Origin: Sphingomonas kaistensis
Lineage (GTDB): Bacteria; Pseudomonadota; Alphaproteobacteria; Sphingomonadales; Sphingomonadaceae
Reading direction: 5' to 3'
Assembly: GCF_011927725.1 (NCBI RefSeq)
Contig: NZ_JAATJC010000001.1
Coordinates: forward strand, 1,991,001 to 2,055,000
DNA: 64,000 nt
Below, piece by piece: positions 29,219 to 38,127 of the stretch. Each line of letters opens with the position of its first letter. Position 1 is the stretch's first letter. The notes beneath the pieces were generated by a model. That model made no database searches and was not told the origin of the DNA. It saw nothing but the letters and a program-made list of their open reading frames with translations. The position numbers and the translations under genes were made by a program.

Positions 29219-29749
29219 ATGGCAGTAGCAATTCGCCTGGCTCGTGGTGGCTCCAAGAAGCGCCCTTATTACCGCGTCGTCGTCACCGACAGCCGCAACT
29301 CGCGCGATGGCCGCTTCATCGAGAAGGTCGGCACCTACAATCCGCTGCTGGCGAAGGATTCGCCCGAGCGCGTGAAGCTCGACGCTGACCGCATCTCGCA
29401 CTGGCTGAGCGTCGGCGCCCAGCCGACCGACCGCGTCGCCCGCTTCCTCGACGCCGCCGGCCTCAAGGAGCGCGCCGCGCGCAGCAACCCGAACAAGGGC
29501 AAGCCGGGCGAAAAGGCCACCGAGCGCGCCGAAGAGCGTGCCACCAAGGCCGCTGAAGCCGCCGAGGCCGCTGCCGCCGCCGCCGCTGCTCCTGCGCCGG
29601 CCGAAGAGCCTGCCGCTGAAGAGCCCGCTGCCGAAGAGGCTCCGGCCGCTGAAGCCACCACCGAAGAAGTCAGCGCTCCGACCCAGCCCGAGCCCGCCGA
29701 GGGCAGCGACGAGGCCGCTCCGGCCGAAGGCGCCGAAAAGGCCGAGTAA
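29219..29749 (+). CDS. rpsP: 30S ribosomal protein S16 with long acidic/Ala-rich tail
   Basis: S16 helps assemble the 5' domain of the small subunit. Residues 1-80 are a normal S16 ([34 protein letters not shown]). From about residue 90 to 176 the protein is an Ala/Glu/Pro-rich low-complexity tail with repeated [16 protein letters not shown] units, doubling the usual 80-90 residues; long tails occur in alphaproteobacterial S16. AAGGA precedes the start, 28 nt after ffh. Confidence 0.96.
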   Translation: MAVAIRLARGGSKKRPYYRVVVTDSRNSRDGRFIEKVGTYNPLLAKDSPERVKLDADRISHWLSVGAQPTDRVARFLDAAGLKERAARSNPNKGKPGEKATERAEERATKAAEAAEAAAAAAAAPAPAEEPAAEEPAAEEAPAAEATTEEVSAPTQPEPAEGSDEAAPAEGAEKAE

Positions 29750-29759
29750 GCCTGCAGGG

Positions 29760-29793
29760 TCGGCTTCGCTCGGGTCTGTCCGGGCGAAGCCGA
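29760..29793 (+). terminator. Hairpin between rpsP and rimM
   Basis: A perfect 10-bp inverted repeat (TCGGCTTCGC and GCGAAGCCGA) with a 14-nt loop lies in the 57-nt gap and is followed by ACCGCTTTC. Its place inside an operon suggests an attenuator or mRNA-stabilising element that lets rpsP be made in excess over rimM, rather than full termination. Confidence 0.5.
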
Positions 29794-29806
29794 ACCGCTT
29801 TCTGCG

Positions 29807-30289
29807 ATGACCAGCCGCATCACCCTTGCCGCCATCGCCGGCGCCCACGGCGTCCGCGGCGACGTGCGCCTCAAGCTGTTCGCCGATGGCACCGAGGCGC
29901 TGACGGCACACGACATCGTGCTGGTAGACGGGGTGTCGCGCCGCCTGCTGCATGTCGGCGGCACCGCCAAGAGCCCGACCGCCCGGCTTGAGGGTGTCGC
30001 GGACCGCACGGCGGCCGAGCGGCTGCGCGGCACGCTGATCGAGGTCGAGCGTGACGCCTTGCCGCCACTGGATGACGGCGAATATTATCATTCCGACCTG
30101 CTCGGCCTTGCCTGCGTCGGCCCGGACGGTGCTGCCATCGGTACCGTATCCGCGGTCGAGAACTTCGGTGCCGGGGACCTGCTGGAGGTCGAACTGGACG
30201 GCGGCAGGAAGTCGCTGATCCCATTCAGGCCCGGCATCGCCGACCTGAAGGACGGCCGCATCACGCTTGACCCGGTCTTCCTGGCCTGA
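29807..30289 (+). CDS. rimM: 16S rRNA processing protein RimM
   Basis: RimM binds S19 and helps 30S head maturation. The 160-residue protein has the N-terminal domain (ITLAAIAGAHGVRGDVRLKLFAD) and the PRC-barrel domain (GEYYHSDLLGLACVGPDGAAIGTVSAVENFGAGDLLEV, with LIPFRPGIADLKDGRITLDP at the end). In most bacteria trmD follows directly; here the next gene is cheA and trmD is at 8.4 kb. Confidence 0.95.
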   Translation: MTSRITLAAIAGAHGVRGDVRLKLFADGTEALTAHDIVLVDGVSRRLLHVGGTAKSPTARLEGVADRTAAERLRGTLIEVERDALPPLDDGEYYHSDLLGLACVGPDGAAIGTVSAVENFGAGDLLEVELDGGRKSLIPFRPGIADLKDGRITLDPVFLA

Positions 30290-30364
30290 CGGCGCGGGGC
30301 CACTAACGGCCCCTTAACCCTCGCGGGCTAACCCACACTCCCGTCACAGACGCGAAGTGGGGCC

Positions 30365-32716
30365 ATGGACGACCTGATTGCCGATTTCGTCTCCGAATGC
30401 CGGGACATGCTGGAAAGTCTCGGTGGGGAAATCGTCGCCTGGGAGGCGGCGCCGCAGGATCGCTCGCGCCTCGACTGCATCTTTCGCTTTGTCCACACGG
30501 TGAAGGGCAATTGCGGCTTCTTCGACTTCCCGCGCCTCGAGGCGCTGAGCCATGCGGCCGAGGACGCGCTCGCCGATGTGCGCGCCGGACGCCGGCAGCC
30601 CGACCCGATGCTGGTCAGCGCCGTCCTCGCCGTGATCGACCGCATCGGCGAGATGGTGGAGATCATCGCCGCCGGTTCGCCCATTCCCGAAGGCCATGAC
30701 GACGACCTGATCGAGGCGCTCAAGCCCGGCGCCGAGCAGCCACCCGCCGCAGCGCCGGTGGCAAGCGCCGCAAGCGCCGTCCCGCAGGCGCAGGCCGCAC
30801 CGCGCACCATTCGCCTGTCGGTCGATCTCCTCGACCGCATGATGAGCGGGGTGTCGGACCTCGTGCTCGCCCGCAACGAGCTTGCCCGCCGCCTTCGCGA
30901 CAGCAGCACCGACGTCACCGTCGACAGCGCCTTCGAGCGGATGAGCGGCATCATCGCCGAAATGCGCGATGCCATCACCCGCACGCGTATGCAGCGGATC
31001 GAGAGCCTGTTCGTGGGCCTGCCGCGCATGGTGCGCGACCTGTCGGCGGAGCTTGGCCGGCAAGTGTTGATCGACATCGACGGCGGAGACGTCGAGCTCG
31101 ACCGCGAGATGATCGAGATGATCCGCGATCCCCTGACCCATATCGTCCGCAATGCGGTCGATCACGGGATCGAGGCGCCGGCCGAACGCCTCAAGGCGGG
31201 CAAGCGCGAGATCGGCCTCCTCAGCGTGTCCGCCCGCCAGTCGGGCAACCAGATCCTGATCGATATCGTCGACGACGGGCGGGGGATCGACGGGAAGCGA
31301 CTGGTCGACAAGGCCATTTCGGCTGGCATCCTCGACCGCGGCGAGGCCGCCCGGCTCAGCCCCAAGGAGCAGTTGCACCTGATCTTCGAAGCAGGCCTGT
31401 CGACCGCTGCGGCCGTCACCAGCATTTCCGGCCGCGGCGTCGGGATGGACGTGGTGCGATCGAACGTGGAGCGGATCGGAGGGGTGGTCGAGGTCGATTC
31501 GACGCCGGGGCAGGGGACCCGCATGACCCTTCGCGTTCCCCTGACCCTGACGATCATCCCGGCCCTGACCGTCTCGATCGGCAATCAGCATTTCGCCATT
31601 CCGCGGGTCGCGATCGAGGAGATCGTGCGCGCCAGCGGGGACAGCGTGCAGCTGTCTGAAGTGGGCGGCGCCGGCATCGTCACCATCCGTGGCCGCCGCG
31701 TTCCCCAACTCGTGCTTGCCGACCTTCTCGGCCTCGACAGCCCGTTGCCGGGCCACGAGCGGACCCTGATCGTGCTCAAGCCCGCCGGTGGCGACGTTTA
31801 TGCCTTGAGCGTGGACCGCGTGCACGACCATGAGGAACTGGTGGTGAAACCCGCCGCACCCGCCGTCATGGCGACCGGGCTCTACGCCGGCACCACGCTT
31901 GCCGACGACGGTTCGCCCATCCTGCTGTTCGATCCCGCAGGGCTGGCCCGAGTCGGCGGTGTCCGCTTCGAAGCGCAAGAGCGCAGCGTCCGCCTGCTCG
32001 ACGATGCCGCTTCGGCGGTGGTGACCGAGGACGCGACCCCAGTGCTGCTGTTCCGCGACTGCGCCGGCTCCCGCCGTGCGATCCGTCTTGGCGTCGTCGA
32101 CCGGATCGAGGAAGTGCGGGGCTGCAACGTGTCCCAGTCCGCCGGACGGGTGAGGGTACAGCTTGGCGACGACATCCTCCCGCTGGAGGGGCTGAACTGC
32201 TTGCCCGACGCGGATGCCAAGGTTCGGCTGTTCCGACTTAGCGATGGCGCTTCACAGATCGGCCTCGCTTTCCGCGAGGTGATCGACCTCGACGCGATCG
32301 CCGATCACATCATTGCTTCGGATGCCCCGGGAATGGTCGAGGGCGTGACCCTGGTCGCCGGCGAGCCGGCCGAGCTGGTCGATGCCCATTGGCTGTTCGC
32401 TGGAGCTGCCCGCCTCTCCAGCGGCGGGTCGGACAGGCTTCCGGTCTGCCGGCTCGACCTCAAGGATCCGTGGGTGCGCAACATGCTGCGCCCGATCGTC
32501 GAGGCTGCCGGCTACCGGGTCGTCGCTGCCGAGGGTGACGGGGAAGCGGATCTCGCCATCGCCTGGGCCGGGTCGGCGGCCGCGCAGTCGGCACGACGGA
32601 CCCTGTTCCTAAGCCCCGACGCCGAGGGAGCCGCCAATGAGAACCACGTTTATCGCTACGATCGCGCGGGCCTGCTGCTGGCCCTGCGCGATGCGGCCGC
32701 CGGAAAGGCTCGCTAA
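30365..32716 (+). CDS. cheA: Chemotaxis histidine kinase CheA with atypical C-terminus
   Basis: This 783-residue kinase has an HPt domain with HTVKGNCGFFD (phospho-acceptor His44), a dimerisation region, a HATPase domain with N-box HIVRNAVDHGIE, DDGRGID and GRGVGMD, and a CheW-like domain from about 390. There is no P2 CheY-binding domain between HPt and dimerisation, only a Pro/Ala linker. After the first CheW domain a second CheW-like segment (about 540-670) and a short degenerate receiver-like end (about 685-783) follow. It opens a tightly packed che operon. The stop is directly followed by the cheW ATG. Confidence 0.93.
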   Translation: MDDLIADFVSECRDMLESLGGEIVAWEAAPQDRSRLDCIFRFVHTVKGNCGFFDFPRLEALSHAAEDALADVRAGRRQPDPMLVSAVLAVIDRIGEMVEIIAAGSPIPEGHDDDLIEALKPGAEQPPAAAPVASAASAVPQAQAAPRTIRLSVDLLDRMMSGVSDLVLARNELARRLRDSSTDVTVDSAFERMSGIIAEMRDAITRTRMQRIESLFVGLPRMVRDLSAELGRQVLIDIDGGDVELDREMIEMIRDPLTHIVRNAVDHGIEAPAERLKAGKREIGLLSVSARQSGNQILIDIVDDGRGIDGKRLVDKAISAGILDRGEAARLSPKEQLHLIFEAGLSTAAAVTSISGRGVGMDVVRSNVERIGGVVEVDSTPGQGTRMTLRVPLTLTIIPALTVSIGNQHFAIPRVAIEEIVRASGDSVQLSEVGGAGIVTIRGRRVPQLVLADLLGLDSPLPGHERTLIVLKPAGGDVYALSVDRVHDHEELVVKPAAPAVMATGLYAGTTLADDGSPILLFDPAGLARVGGVRFEAQERSVRLLDDAASAVVTEDATPVLLFRDCAGSRRAIRLGVVDRIEEVRGCNVSQSAGRVRVQLGDDILPLEGLNCLPDADAKVRLFRLSDGASQIGLAFREVIDLDAIADHIIASDAPGMVEGVTLVAGEPAELVDAHWLFAGAARLSSGGSDRLPVCRLDLKDPWVRNMLRPIVEAAGYRVVAAEGDGEADLAIAWAGSAAAQSARRTLFLSPDAEGAANENHVYRYDRAGLLLALRDAAAGKAR

Positions 32717-33160
32717 ATGAACGAACTTCTTCTTGTCGTCCGAATCGCCGGCCAGCGCGTCGCCTTTCCGGCGGCAAAGGTCGAAAGCGTGGTCGAGCTC
32801 GACACGCTGATCCCCGTCCCGCGCGCAGCAGAGCATATCGCCGGCCTGTCGGCGCTGCGCAGCCGGGTTCTCACGGTCGTCTGTTGCCGCCGTTCGCTCG
32901 GTCTGCCGATGCCCGACGTGCAGGACAGCATTCTCGAAGCCGCCGTGACCGAGGTGGACGGTCATCACTACGCATTGATCGTGGACGGCGTGGAAGACGT
33001 GCTGACCGCGACCAGCGACCCGGCCTCGGTCCGGGCAGCGATGGGCCAGGGGTGGGAGCGCGTCTCGCTGGGCATGGTCGAAACGGAGGAGGGCGCGCTG
33101 CTGGTGCTCGACGTCGAAAGCCTGGTGACCGGCCCCGATGCGGTGCGCCAGGCGGCGTGA
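32717..33160 (+). CDS. cheW: Chemotaxis coupling protein CheW
   Basis: CheW links receptors to CheA. The 147-residue protein is a single CheW SH3-like domain: LLLVVRIAGQRVAFPAAKVESVVEL, the segment AAEHIAGLSALRSRVLTVVC (receptor-contact region), and ALIVDGVEDVL. It starts immediately after the cheA stop, so translation is coupled. No receptor gene lies in the window. Confidence 0.9.
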   Translation: MNELLLVVRIAGQRVAFPAAKVESVVELDTLIPVPRAAEHIAGLSALRSRVLTVVCCRRSLGLPMPDVQDSILEAAVTEVDGHHYALIVDGVEDVLTATSDPASVRAAMGQGWERVSLGMVETEEGALLVLDVESLVTGPDAVRQAA

Positions 33161-33227
33161 CAGCCCTTTCTTAACGCTTGGCGGCGTATCCCAAGCTCAA
33201 CCAGTTCAAGTCAGGACCTAAACCACG

Positions 33228-33605
33228 GTGCCCAGCCCCATGAAGACCTGCCTCATCGTCGACGATTCCAAGGTCATCCGGAAGGTTGCCCGCCACATCC
33301 TCGAAACGCTCGAATTCAGCGTCGAGGAGGCCGGCGACGGACGCGAAGCGCTGGAGCGCTGCGAGGCGTCAATGCCCGATGTGGTGCTGCTCGACTGGAA
33401 CATGCCAGTGATGAGCGGGATGGAATTCCTCAAGCTCCTTCGCCAGCGCGGCCACGAGGATCAGCCCAAGGTCGTCTTCTGCACCACCGAAAACGACATG
33501 GCCCACATCCGTGCGGCGCTTGAAGCCGGTGCGGACGAATATGTGATGAAGCCGTTCGACCGCGAAACGCTGCACATCAAGCTCCAGCTTGTCGGCGTCG
33601 CCTGA
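33228..33605 (+). CDS. cheY: Chemotaxis response regulator CheY
   Basis: This 125-residue stand-alone receiver carries the acid pocket DD in LIVDDSKVIRK, the phospho-acceptor Asp in VVLLDWNMPVMSG, Thr of FCTTEND and the lysine of YVMKPFD. In chemotaxis CheY-P acts on the flagellar switch. The GTG at 33228 lies 11 nt after AGGA; ATG at 33240 (MKTCLIVDD) is an equally possible start. Confidence 0.92.
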   Translation: MPSPMKTCLIVDDSKVIRKVARHILETLEFSVEEAGDGREALERCEASMPDVVLLDWNMPVMSGMEFLKLLRQRGHEDQPKVVFCTTENDMAHIRAALEAGADEYVMKPFDRETLHIKLQLVGVA

Positions 33606-33616
33606 GGTCCTGACCC

Positions 33617-34714
33617 GTGGCTCCGGCGCTCGCCCATAGAACTGCGGCGTCGGCGTCCGACCGGCGCAATCTGCGGCTGATGATCGTCGATGATTCGATG
33701 GTCGCCCGCGCGGTTCTCAGCCGGATGGTCGAGCTTGGCGGCGGGATCGAGATTTCCGCCGTCGCGGGGACCGCCGAGGATGCGGTCGAAGCCCTTGCCC
33801 GCGTTTCCGTCGACGTCATCCTGCTCGACCTGGAAATGCCCGGCGCCGGGGGCCTGAGCAAACTTCCCGAAATCATCGCCGCCGCCCGCGGCGCGCGCGT
33901 GCTGGTCGTCTCCAGCCTTGCCGAGGACGGGGCCGCGGCGACCGTCACGGCGCTGGCCCAAGGCGCCGCTGACACCTTGCTGAAGCCGGGAACTGGGCGC
34001 ATCCAGGGCCGCTTCGCCGATATCCTGATCGAGAAGATTCGGGCCCTTGGCCACGTCGAGGCGGAAGCCCCAGCGTCGGCCCGGACCGCGCGGGTCGCTC
34101 CGCTGCAGGCGATGGGGGTCGATCCCTTGTCGCTTCTCGCGATCGGCGCGTCGACGGGCGGAATCCACGCGCTTGGCCGCTTCTTCGGACAGCTTCCGCC
34201 GGTCCTGGGCGTGCCCATCCTCGTCACCCAGCATCTGCCGGTACCGTTCATGGACGTCTTCGCGCGTCAACTGAGCGCCGCCGCGCGCCGCCCGGCGCGC
34301 ATCGCGGTGGAAGGCGCAACGCTTGTGCCCGACGAGATCGTCATCGCCCCGGGTGACGCGCATCTGACGATCGAAGGCACTTCACCAAGCTCGCTCCGGG
34401 TCCACCTGGTCCGCGGGCGGGCGGCAAGCGGATGTCTTCCGAGTGTCGACCCGATGCTGTCGTCGGTGGCTGGTTCAGGCCTGACCGGAGCGGTTGCCGT
34501 GATCCTGTCCGGCATGGGCCGCGACGGCGTCGAAGGATCGGCGGCCATGGTTCGCGCGGGCGGATCGGTGCTGGTCCAGGATGAAGCGACCAGCGCCGTC
34601 TGGGGCATGCCGCGGGCGGTTGCCGATGCTGGCCTCGCCTCGGCCATCCTGCCCCCCGAAAAGCTCGCTCGCCGTGTTGCGTCCCGGATTGGTCATTTTC
34701 ATGCAGATAAGTGA
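33617..34714 (+). CDS. cheB: Protein-glutamate methylesterase CheB
   Basis: CheB demethylates and deamidates chemoreceptors for adaptation. The 365-residue protein has a receiver domain (IVDDSMVAR, phospho-acceptor Asp71 in ILLDLEMPG) and a methylesterase domain whose triad is visible as Ser179 in IGASTGG, His206 in TQHLP and Asp303 in GMGRDG. The start is GTG, 11 nt after cheY. It overlaps cheR by 14 nt. Confidence 0.93.
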   Translation: MAPALAHRTAASASDRRNLRLMIVDDSMVARAVLSRMVELGGGIEISAVAGTAEDAVEALARVSVDVILLDLEMPGAGGLSKLPEIIAAARGARVLVVSSLAEDGAAATVTALAQGAADTLLKPGTGRIQGRFADILIEKIRALGHVEAEAPASARTARVAPLQAMGVDPLSLLAIGASTGGIHALGRFFGQLPPVLGVPILVTQHLPVPFMDVFARQLSAAARRPARIAVEGATLVPDEIVIAPGDAHLTIEGTSPSSLRVHLVRGRAASGCLPSVDPMLSSVAGSGLTGAVAVILSGMGRDGVEGSAAMVRAGGSVLVQDEATSAVWGMPRAVADAGLASAILPPEKLARRVASRIGHFHADK

Positions 34715-35537
34715 CTCCAGCTCGCGCATTCTTGCCGGCTTGCTGGAGGCGAGGACAGGGCAGCAGCTAACGATGAGCCGGCGCTGGCGGCTGGAGACGG
34801 CCTTGTCCCAGCTCCTCCGCGAACGAGGCATCACCAGCATCGACGAGCTCATCACCATCCTCGTCATGGGCCGTGAACCCAGTCTCTCGACCCGGGTGGT
34901 GGAGGCCCTGTTGAACAACGAAACCTACTTCTTTCGTGATCGGACGCCGTTCGACCTGGTTCGCACGACCGCCTTGTCCGAACTGATCCGGCGCCGCGAA
35001 TCCACGCGGACGATCCGCATCTGGTCAGCCGGCTGCTCGGCGGGGCAGGAGGTCTACAGCCTCGCCATGCTGTTCGCCGAAGATCCGGCGCGGTGGGCCG
35101 GGTGGACGATCGACATTCTCGGCACCGATGTCAGCGAAAGCATGGTCGGTCGCGCCCGGGAAGGCACCTACACCCAGTTCGAGGTCCAGCGCGGGCTTGG
35201 CATTCAGCAGATGATCCGCTGGTTCGAGGAAGGGGCCGGAGGGTGGCGCGCGGCAGAGGTGTTGCGCAAGTCGCTCCGCTTCCAGGTGCACAACATCCTC
35301 GAGCCGGCACCGCATCCAGGCAAATTCGACCTGATCCTGTGTCGTAACGTCCTGCTCTATCTCAATGACAATACGCGCAAGAATGCCTTTCAACGTTTGT
35401 CGTCGGCGCTCGCGCCCGACGGCTGGTTGATGCTTGGTGCAGGGGAGACGGTAATCGGGCAGGCCCCCACGCTTGAGGCCGATCGCGACATGCGCGGCCT
35501 TTACCGTCACCGTGACCAGGTGACGAAAGCCGCCTGA
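34701..35537 (+). CDS. cheR: Chemoreceptor methyltransferase CheR
   Basis: CheR methylates receptor glutamates with S-adenosylmethionine. The 278-residue protein has the all-alpha N-terminal domain (VVEALLNNETYFFRD) and the SAM-binding domain with IWSAGCSAGQEVYSLAM and, later, FDLILCRNVLLYL. The ATG at 34701, inside the end of cheB, gives the normal N-terminus; an upstream Met would add 40 non-conserved residues. It closes the che operon. Confidence 0.92.
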   Translation: MQISDSSSRILAGLLEARTGQQLTMSRRWRLETALSQLLRERGITSIDELITILVMGREPSLSTRVVEALLNNETYFFRDRTPFDLVRTTALSELIRRRESTRTIRIWSAGCSAGQEVYSLAMLFAEDPARWAGWTIDILGTDVSESMVGRAREGTYTQFEVQRGLGIQQMIRWFEEGAGGWRAAEVLRKSLRFQVHNILEPAPHPGKFDLILCRNVLLYLNDNTRKNAFQRLSSALAPDGWLMLGAGETVIGQAPTLEADRDMRGLYRHRDQVTKAA

Positions 35538-35584
35538 ACACAAGACGCTTGACCTTCGGCGCCGCGGCCTGTCCCTTGGGGCCC

Positions 35585-36274
35585 GTGGACGCCATCTCTC
35601 GCCCATCGCCGAACCATGACGAGCGCGCCGCGCCCGTGTCGATGATCGTGCTCCATTACACCGGCATGCCGACCTGCGAAGGGGCCCTCGACCGGCTCTG
35701 CTCACCGGAAGCCAAGGTTTCCGCCCATTATTGCCTCGACGAGGACGGGACGCTCTACAGCCTGGTCCCTGAAGAGCGCCGCGCGTGGCACGCCGGCAAA
35801 AGCTACTGGCGCGGCACCCGCGACATCAACAGCGCCAGCATCGGGATCGAGATCGTCAATCCGGGCCACGAGTTCGGCTATCGTCCCTTCCCCGACGAGC
35901 AGATCGCGACGCTGATCCCGCTGGTCGCCCGGATCAAGGATCGCCACGGCATCGGCCGCGGCAACGTCGTCGGCCATTCCGATATCGCCCCGACCCGCAA
36001 GGAGGATCCGGGCGAGCTGTTCCCGTGGGAAGCGCTCGCCAAGCGTCGCCTGGCGCTGCCCAGCCCGACCCGCAACCTCATCGATCCGCACTGGTCCGAC
36101 GCCGCATTCCTCCTCGCGCTGGAGCGGTTCGGCTATGACGTCAGCGACAGCTGGAAGGCGGTGATCGCGTTCCAGCGCCGCTTCCGGCCTGACTGCATCG
36201 ACGGTGTGATCGATGGGGAGTGCCGGGCCAAGCTCCTCGCGCTGCTGCTCCCGCGGCCGCAGGGTGAGCCCTGA
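35585..36274 (+). CDS. N-acetylmuramoyl-L-alanine amidase (AmiD/AmpD type) with peptidoglycan-binding domain
   Basis: This roughly 229-residue protein is an amidase_2 enzyme that cuts the bond between MurNAc and the peptide stem. Zinc ligands are seen in IVLHYTGM (His), the conserved RRAWHAGKS segment, and VVGHSDIAPTRKEDPG (His and Asp). The C-terminal 60 residues form a peptidoglycan-binding helical domain (ALERFGYDVSDSWKAVIAFQRRFRPDCIDGVID). No signal peptide is clear, so it may be cytosolic like AmpD, in muropeptide recycling. GTG at 35585 is chosen; TTG at 35549 is possible. Confidence 0.88.
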   Translation: MDAISRPSPNHDERAAPVSMIVLHYTGMPTCEGALDRLCSPEAKVSAHYCLDEDGTLYSLVPEERRAWHAGKSYWRGTRDINSASIGIEIVNPGHEFGYRPFPDEQIATLIPLVARIKDRHGIGRGNVVGHSDIAPTRKEDPGELFPWEALAKRRLALPSPTRNLIDPHWSDAAFLLALERFGYDVSDSWKAVIAFQRRFRPDCIDGVIDGECRAKLLALLLPRPQGEP

Positions 36275-36351
36275 CGCTAGGCAAAGCCGCGCGAAGGGAC
36301 TATCTGGCTCGCAACCCCGAACCAGCTTGAAGAATAAGGACACGCGACCCC

Positions 36352-38031
36352 ATGGCCGCTCAATACGCCTTCGTGATGAAGAGTCTCACGAAGACCTTCC
36401 CCGGCGCGAACAAGCCGACCCTCAGCAACATCAACCTGCAATTCTACCAGGGCGCCAAGATCGGCATCGTCGGACCGAATGGCGCTGGTAAGTCGACCCT
36501 GATCAAGATCATGGCGGGCCTCGACACCGACTTCACCGGCGAGGCCTGGCCGGGCGAGAACATCACCATCGGTTACCTTGAGCAGGAGCCCGAACTCGAC
36601 ACCTCCAAGACGGTGCTCGAGAACGTCAAGGACGGCGCGCGCGAGGTCGCCGACATGGTCGATCGCTTCAACGCCATTTCGGCCGAGATGGGCGATCCCA
36701 AGGACGATACCGACTTCGACGCGTTGATGGAGGAGATGGGCGAGCTTCAGGGCAAGATCGACGCGGTCGACGGCTGGACGCTCGACAACCAGCTCGAGAT
36801 CGCGATGGAAGCGCTGCGCTGCCCGCCATCGGACAGCCCGGTCACCGACCTGTCGGGCGGTGAAAAGCGCCGCGTCGCGCTGACCCGCCTGCTGATCCAG
36901 AAGCCGTCGATCCTGCTGCTCGACGAACCGACCAACCACCTCGATGCCGAAAGCGTCAAGTGGCTGGAAAACCACCTCAAGGAATATGCCGGCGCGGTGC
37001 TGATGATCACCCACGACCGCTACTTCCTCGACAATGTGGTGGAATGGATCCTCGAGCTCGATCGCGGATCCTATTATCCGTACGAAGGAAACTACTCCAC
37101 CTACCTGGAAAAGAAGGCGAAACGCCTCGAGCAGGAAAGCCGCGAGGAGAGCGGCAAGCAGAAGGCGCTGCAGCGCGAGCTGGAGTGGATCCGGCAGACC
37201 CCCGCGGCACGCCAGAGCAAGTCCAAGGCCCGTATCCGCAAGTTCGAGCAGCTTCAGGACGCGCAGGATGATCGCCGCATCGGCAAGGCCCAGATCGTCA
37301 TCCAGGTCCCCGAGCGCCTTGGTGGCAAGGTGATCGAGGTCGATAACCTGACCAAGGCCTATGGCGACAAGCTGTTGTTCGAGAATCTCAGCTTCACTCT
37401 TCCGCCGGGCGGGATCGTCGGGGTCATCGGACCCAACGGCGCGGGCAAATCGACGCTGTTCAAGATGCTCACCGGCAAGGAGCAGCCCGACGCCGGCAAG
37501 GTCGAGGTGGGCGAAACGGTGCGGCTCGGCTTCGTCGACCAGAGCCGCGATCATCTCGATCCCAAGAAGAACGTCTGGGAAGAGATTTCCGACGGCCTCG
37601 ATTACATGAAGGTCAACGGGCAGGACACATCCACCCGCGCCTATGTCGGAGCCTTCAACTTCAAGGGCCCCGACCAGCAGAAGAACGTCGGCAAGCTGTC
37701 GGGCGGTGAGCGCAACCGCGTCCACATGGCCAAGATGCTCAAGCAGGGCGGCAACGTCCTGCTACTCGACGAACCGACCAACGATCTCGACGTCGAAACC
37801 CTTGGCGCGCTCGAGGAAGCGATCGAGAACTTCGCTGGCTGCGCGGTGGTCATCAGCCACGATCGCTTCTTCCTCGATCGTCTGGCGACGCACATCCTGG
37901 CGTTCGAGGGCGACAGCCACGTCGAATGGTTCGAAGGCAATTTCGAAGCCTATGAGGAAGACAAGAAGCGCCGCCTCGGCCCGGAAGCGGACCGTCCGAC
38001 CCGGACCAGCTACAAGAAGCTGGCCCGCTGA
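36352..38031 (+). CDS. ettA: Energy-dependent translational throttle protein EttA
   Basis: EttA is an ABC-F ATPase that binds the ribosomal E site and gates the first elongation step according to ATP/ADP. The 559-residue protein has two ABC domains with Walker A GPNGAGKST twice, LSGGE signatures twice, and Walker B LLLDEPTN twice, separated by the basic P-site-interaction linker (WIRQTPAARQSKSKARIRKFEQL, near 277-300) and containing the EttA-type arm in the first domain. Length matches Escherichia coli EttA (555). A strong terminator follows. Confidence 0.96.
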   Translation: MAAQYAFVMKSLTKTFPGANKPTLSNINLQFYQGAKIGIVGPNGAGKSTLIKIMAGLDTDFTGEAWPGENITIGYLEQEPELDTSKTVLENVKDGAREVADMVDRFNAISAEMGDPKDDTDFDALMEEMGELQGKIDAVDGWTLDNQLEIAMEALRCPPSDSPVTDLSGGEKRRVALTRLLIQKPSILLLDEPTNHLDAESVKWLENHLKEYAGAVLMITHDRYFLDNVVEWILELDRGSYYPYEGNYSTYLEKKAKRLEQESREESGKQKALQRELEWIRQTPAARQSKSKARIRKFEQLQDAQDDRRIGKAQIVIQVPERLGGKVIEVDNLTKAYGDKLLFENLSFTLPPGGIVGVIGPNGAGKSTLFKMLTGKEQPDAGKVEVGETVRLGFVDQSRDHLDPKKNVWEEISDGLDYMKVNGQDTSTRAYVGAFNFKGPDQQKNVGKLSGGERNRVHMAKMLKQGGNVLLLDEPTNDLDVETLGALEEAIENFAGCAVVISHDRFFLDRLATHILAFEGDSHVEWFEGNFEAYEEDKKRRLGPEADRPTRTSYKKLAR

Positions 38032-38040
38032 AGCCTGCCG

Positions 38041-38086
38041 ACCGCCCCGCGCCGATCCTTGACGGCGCGGGGCGGTGTCTTTTCTC
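38041..38086 (+). terminator. Rho-independent terminator after ettA
   Basis: A perfect 13-bp GC stem (ACCGCCCCGCGCC and GGCGCGGGGCGGT) with a 10-nt loop is followed by GTCTTTTCTC, starting 10 nt after the ettA stop and ending about 40 nt before alaS. It separates the two genes. Confidence 0.88.
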
Positions 38087-38127
38087 ACTCTTTCGCAGCG
38101 CAGCATCGCCGTGATACAGCCGCGCGC

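Noticed and set aside
27629..30091. Minus-strand open frame of 820 codons opposite ffh-rpsP-rimM
   Set aside because: It spans three certain genes on the other strand and has the biased composition of a shadow frame.
30290..30364. A CtrA-type operator (TTAA-N7-TTAA) before cheA
   Set aside because: TTAACC and CTAACC half-sites are present but the spacing is wrong for CtrA.
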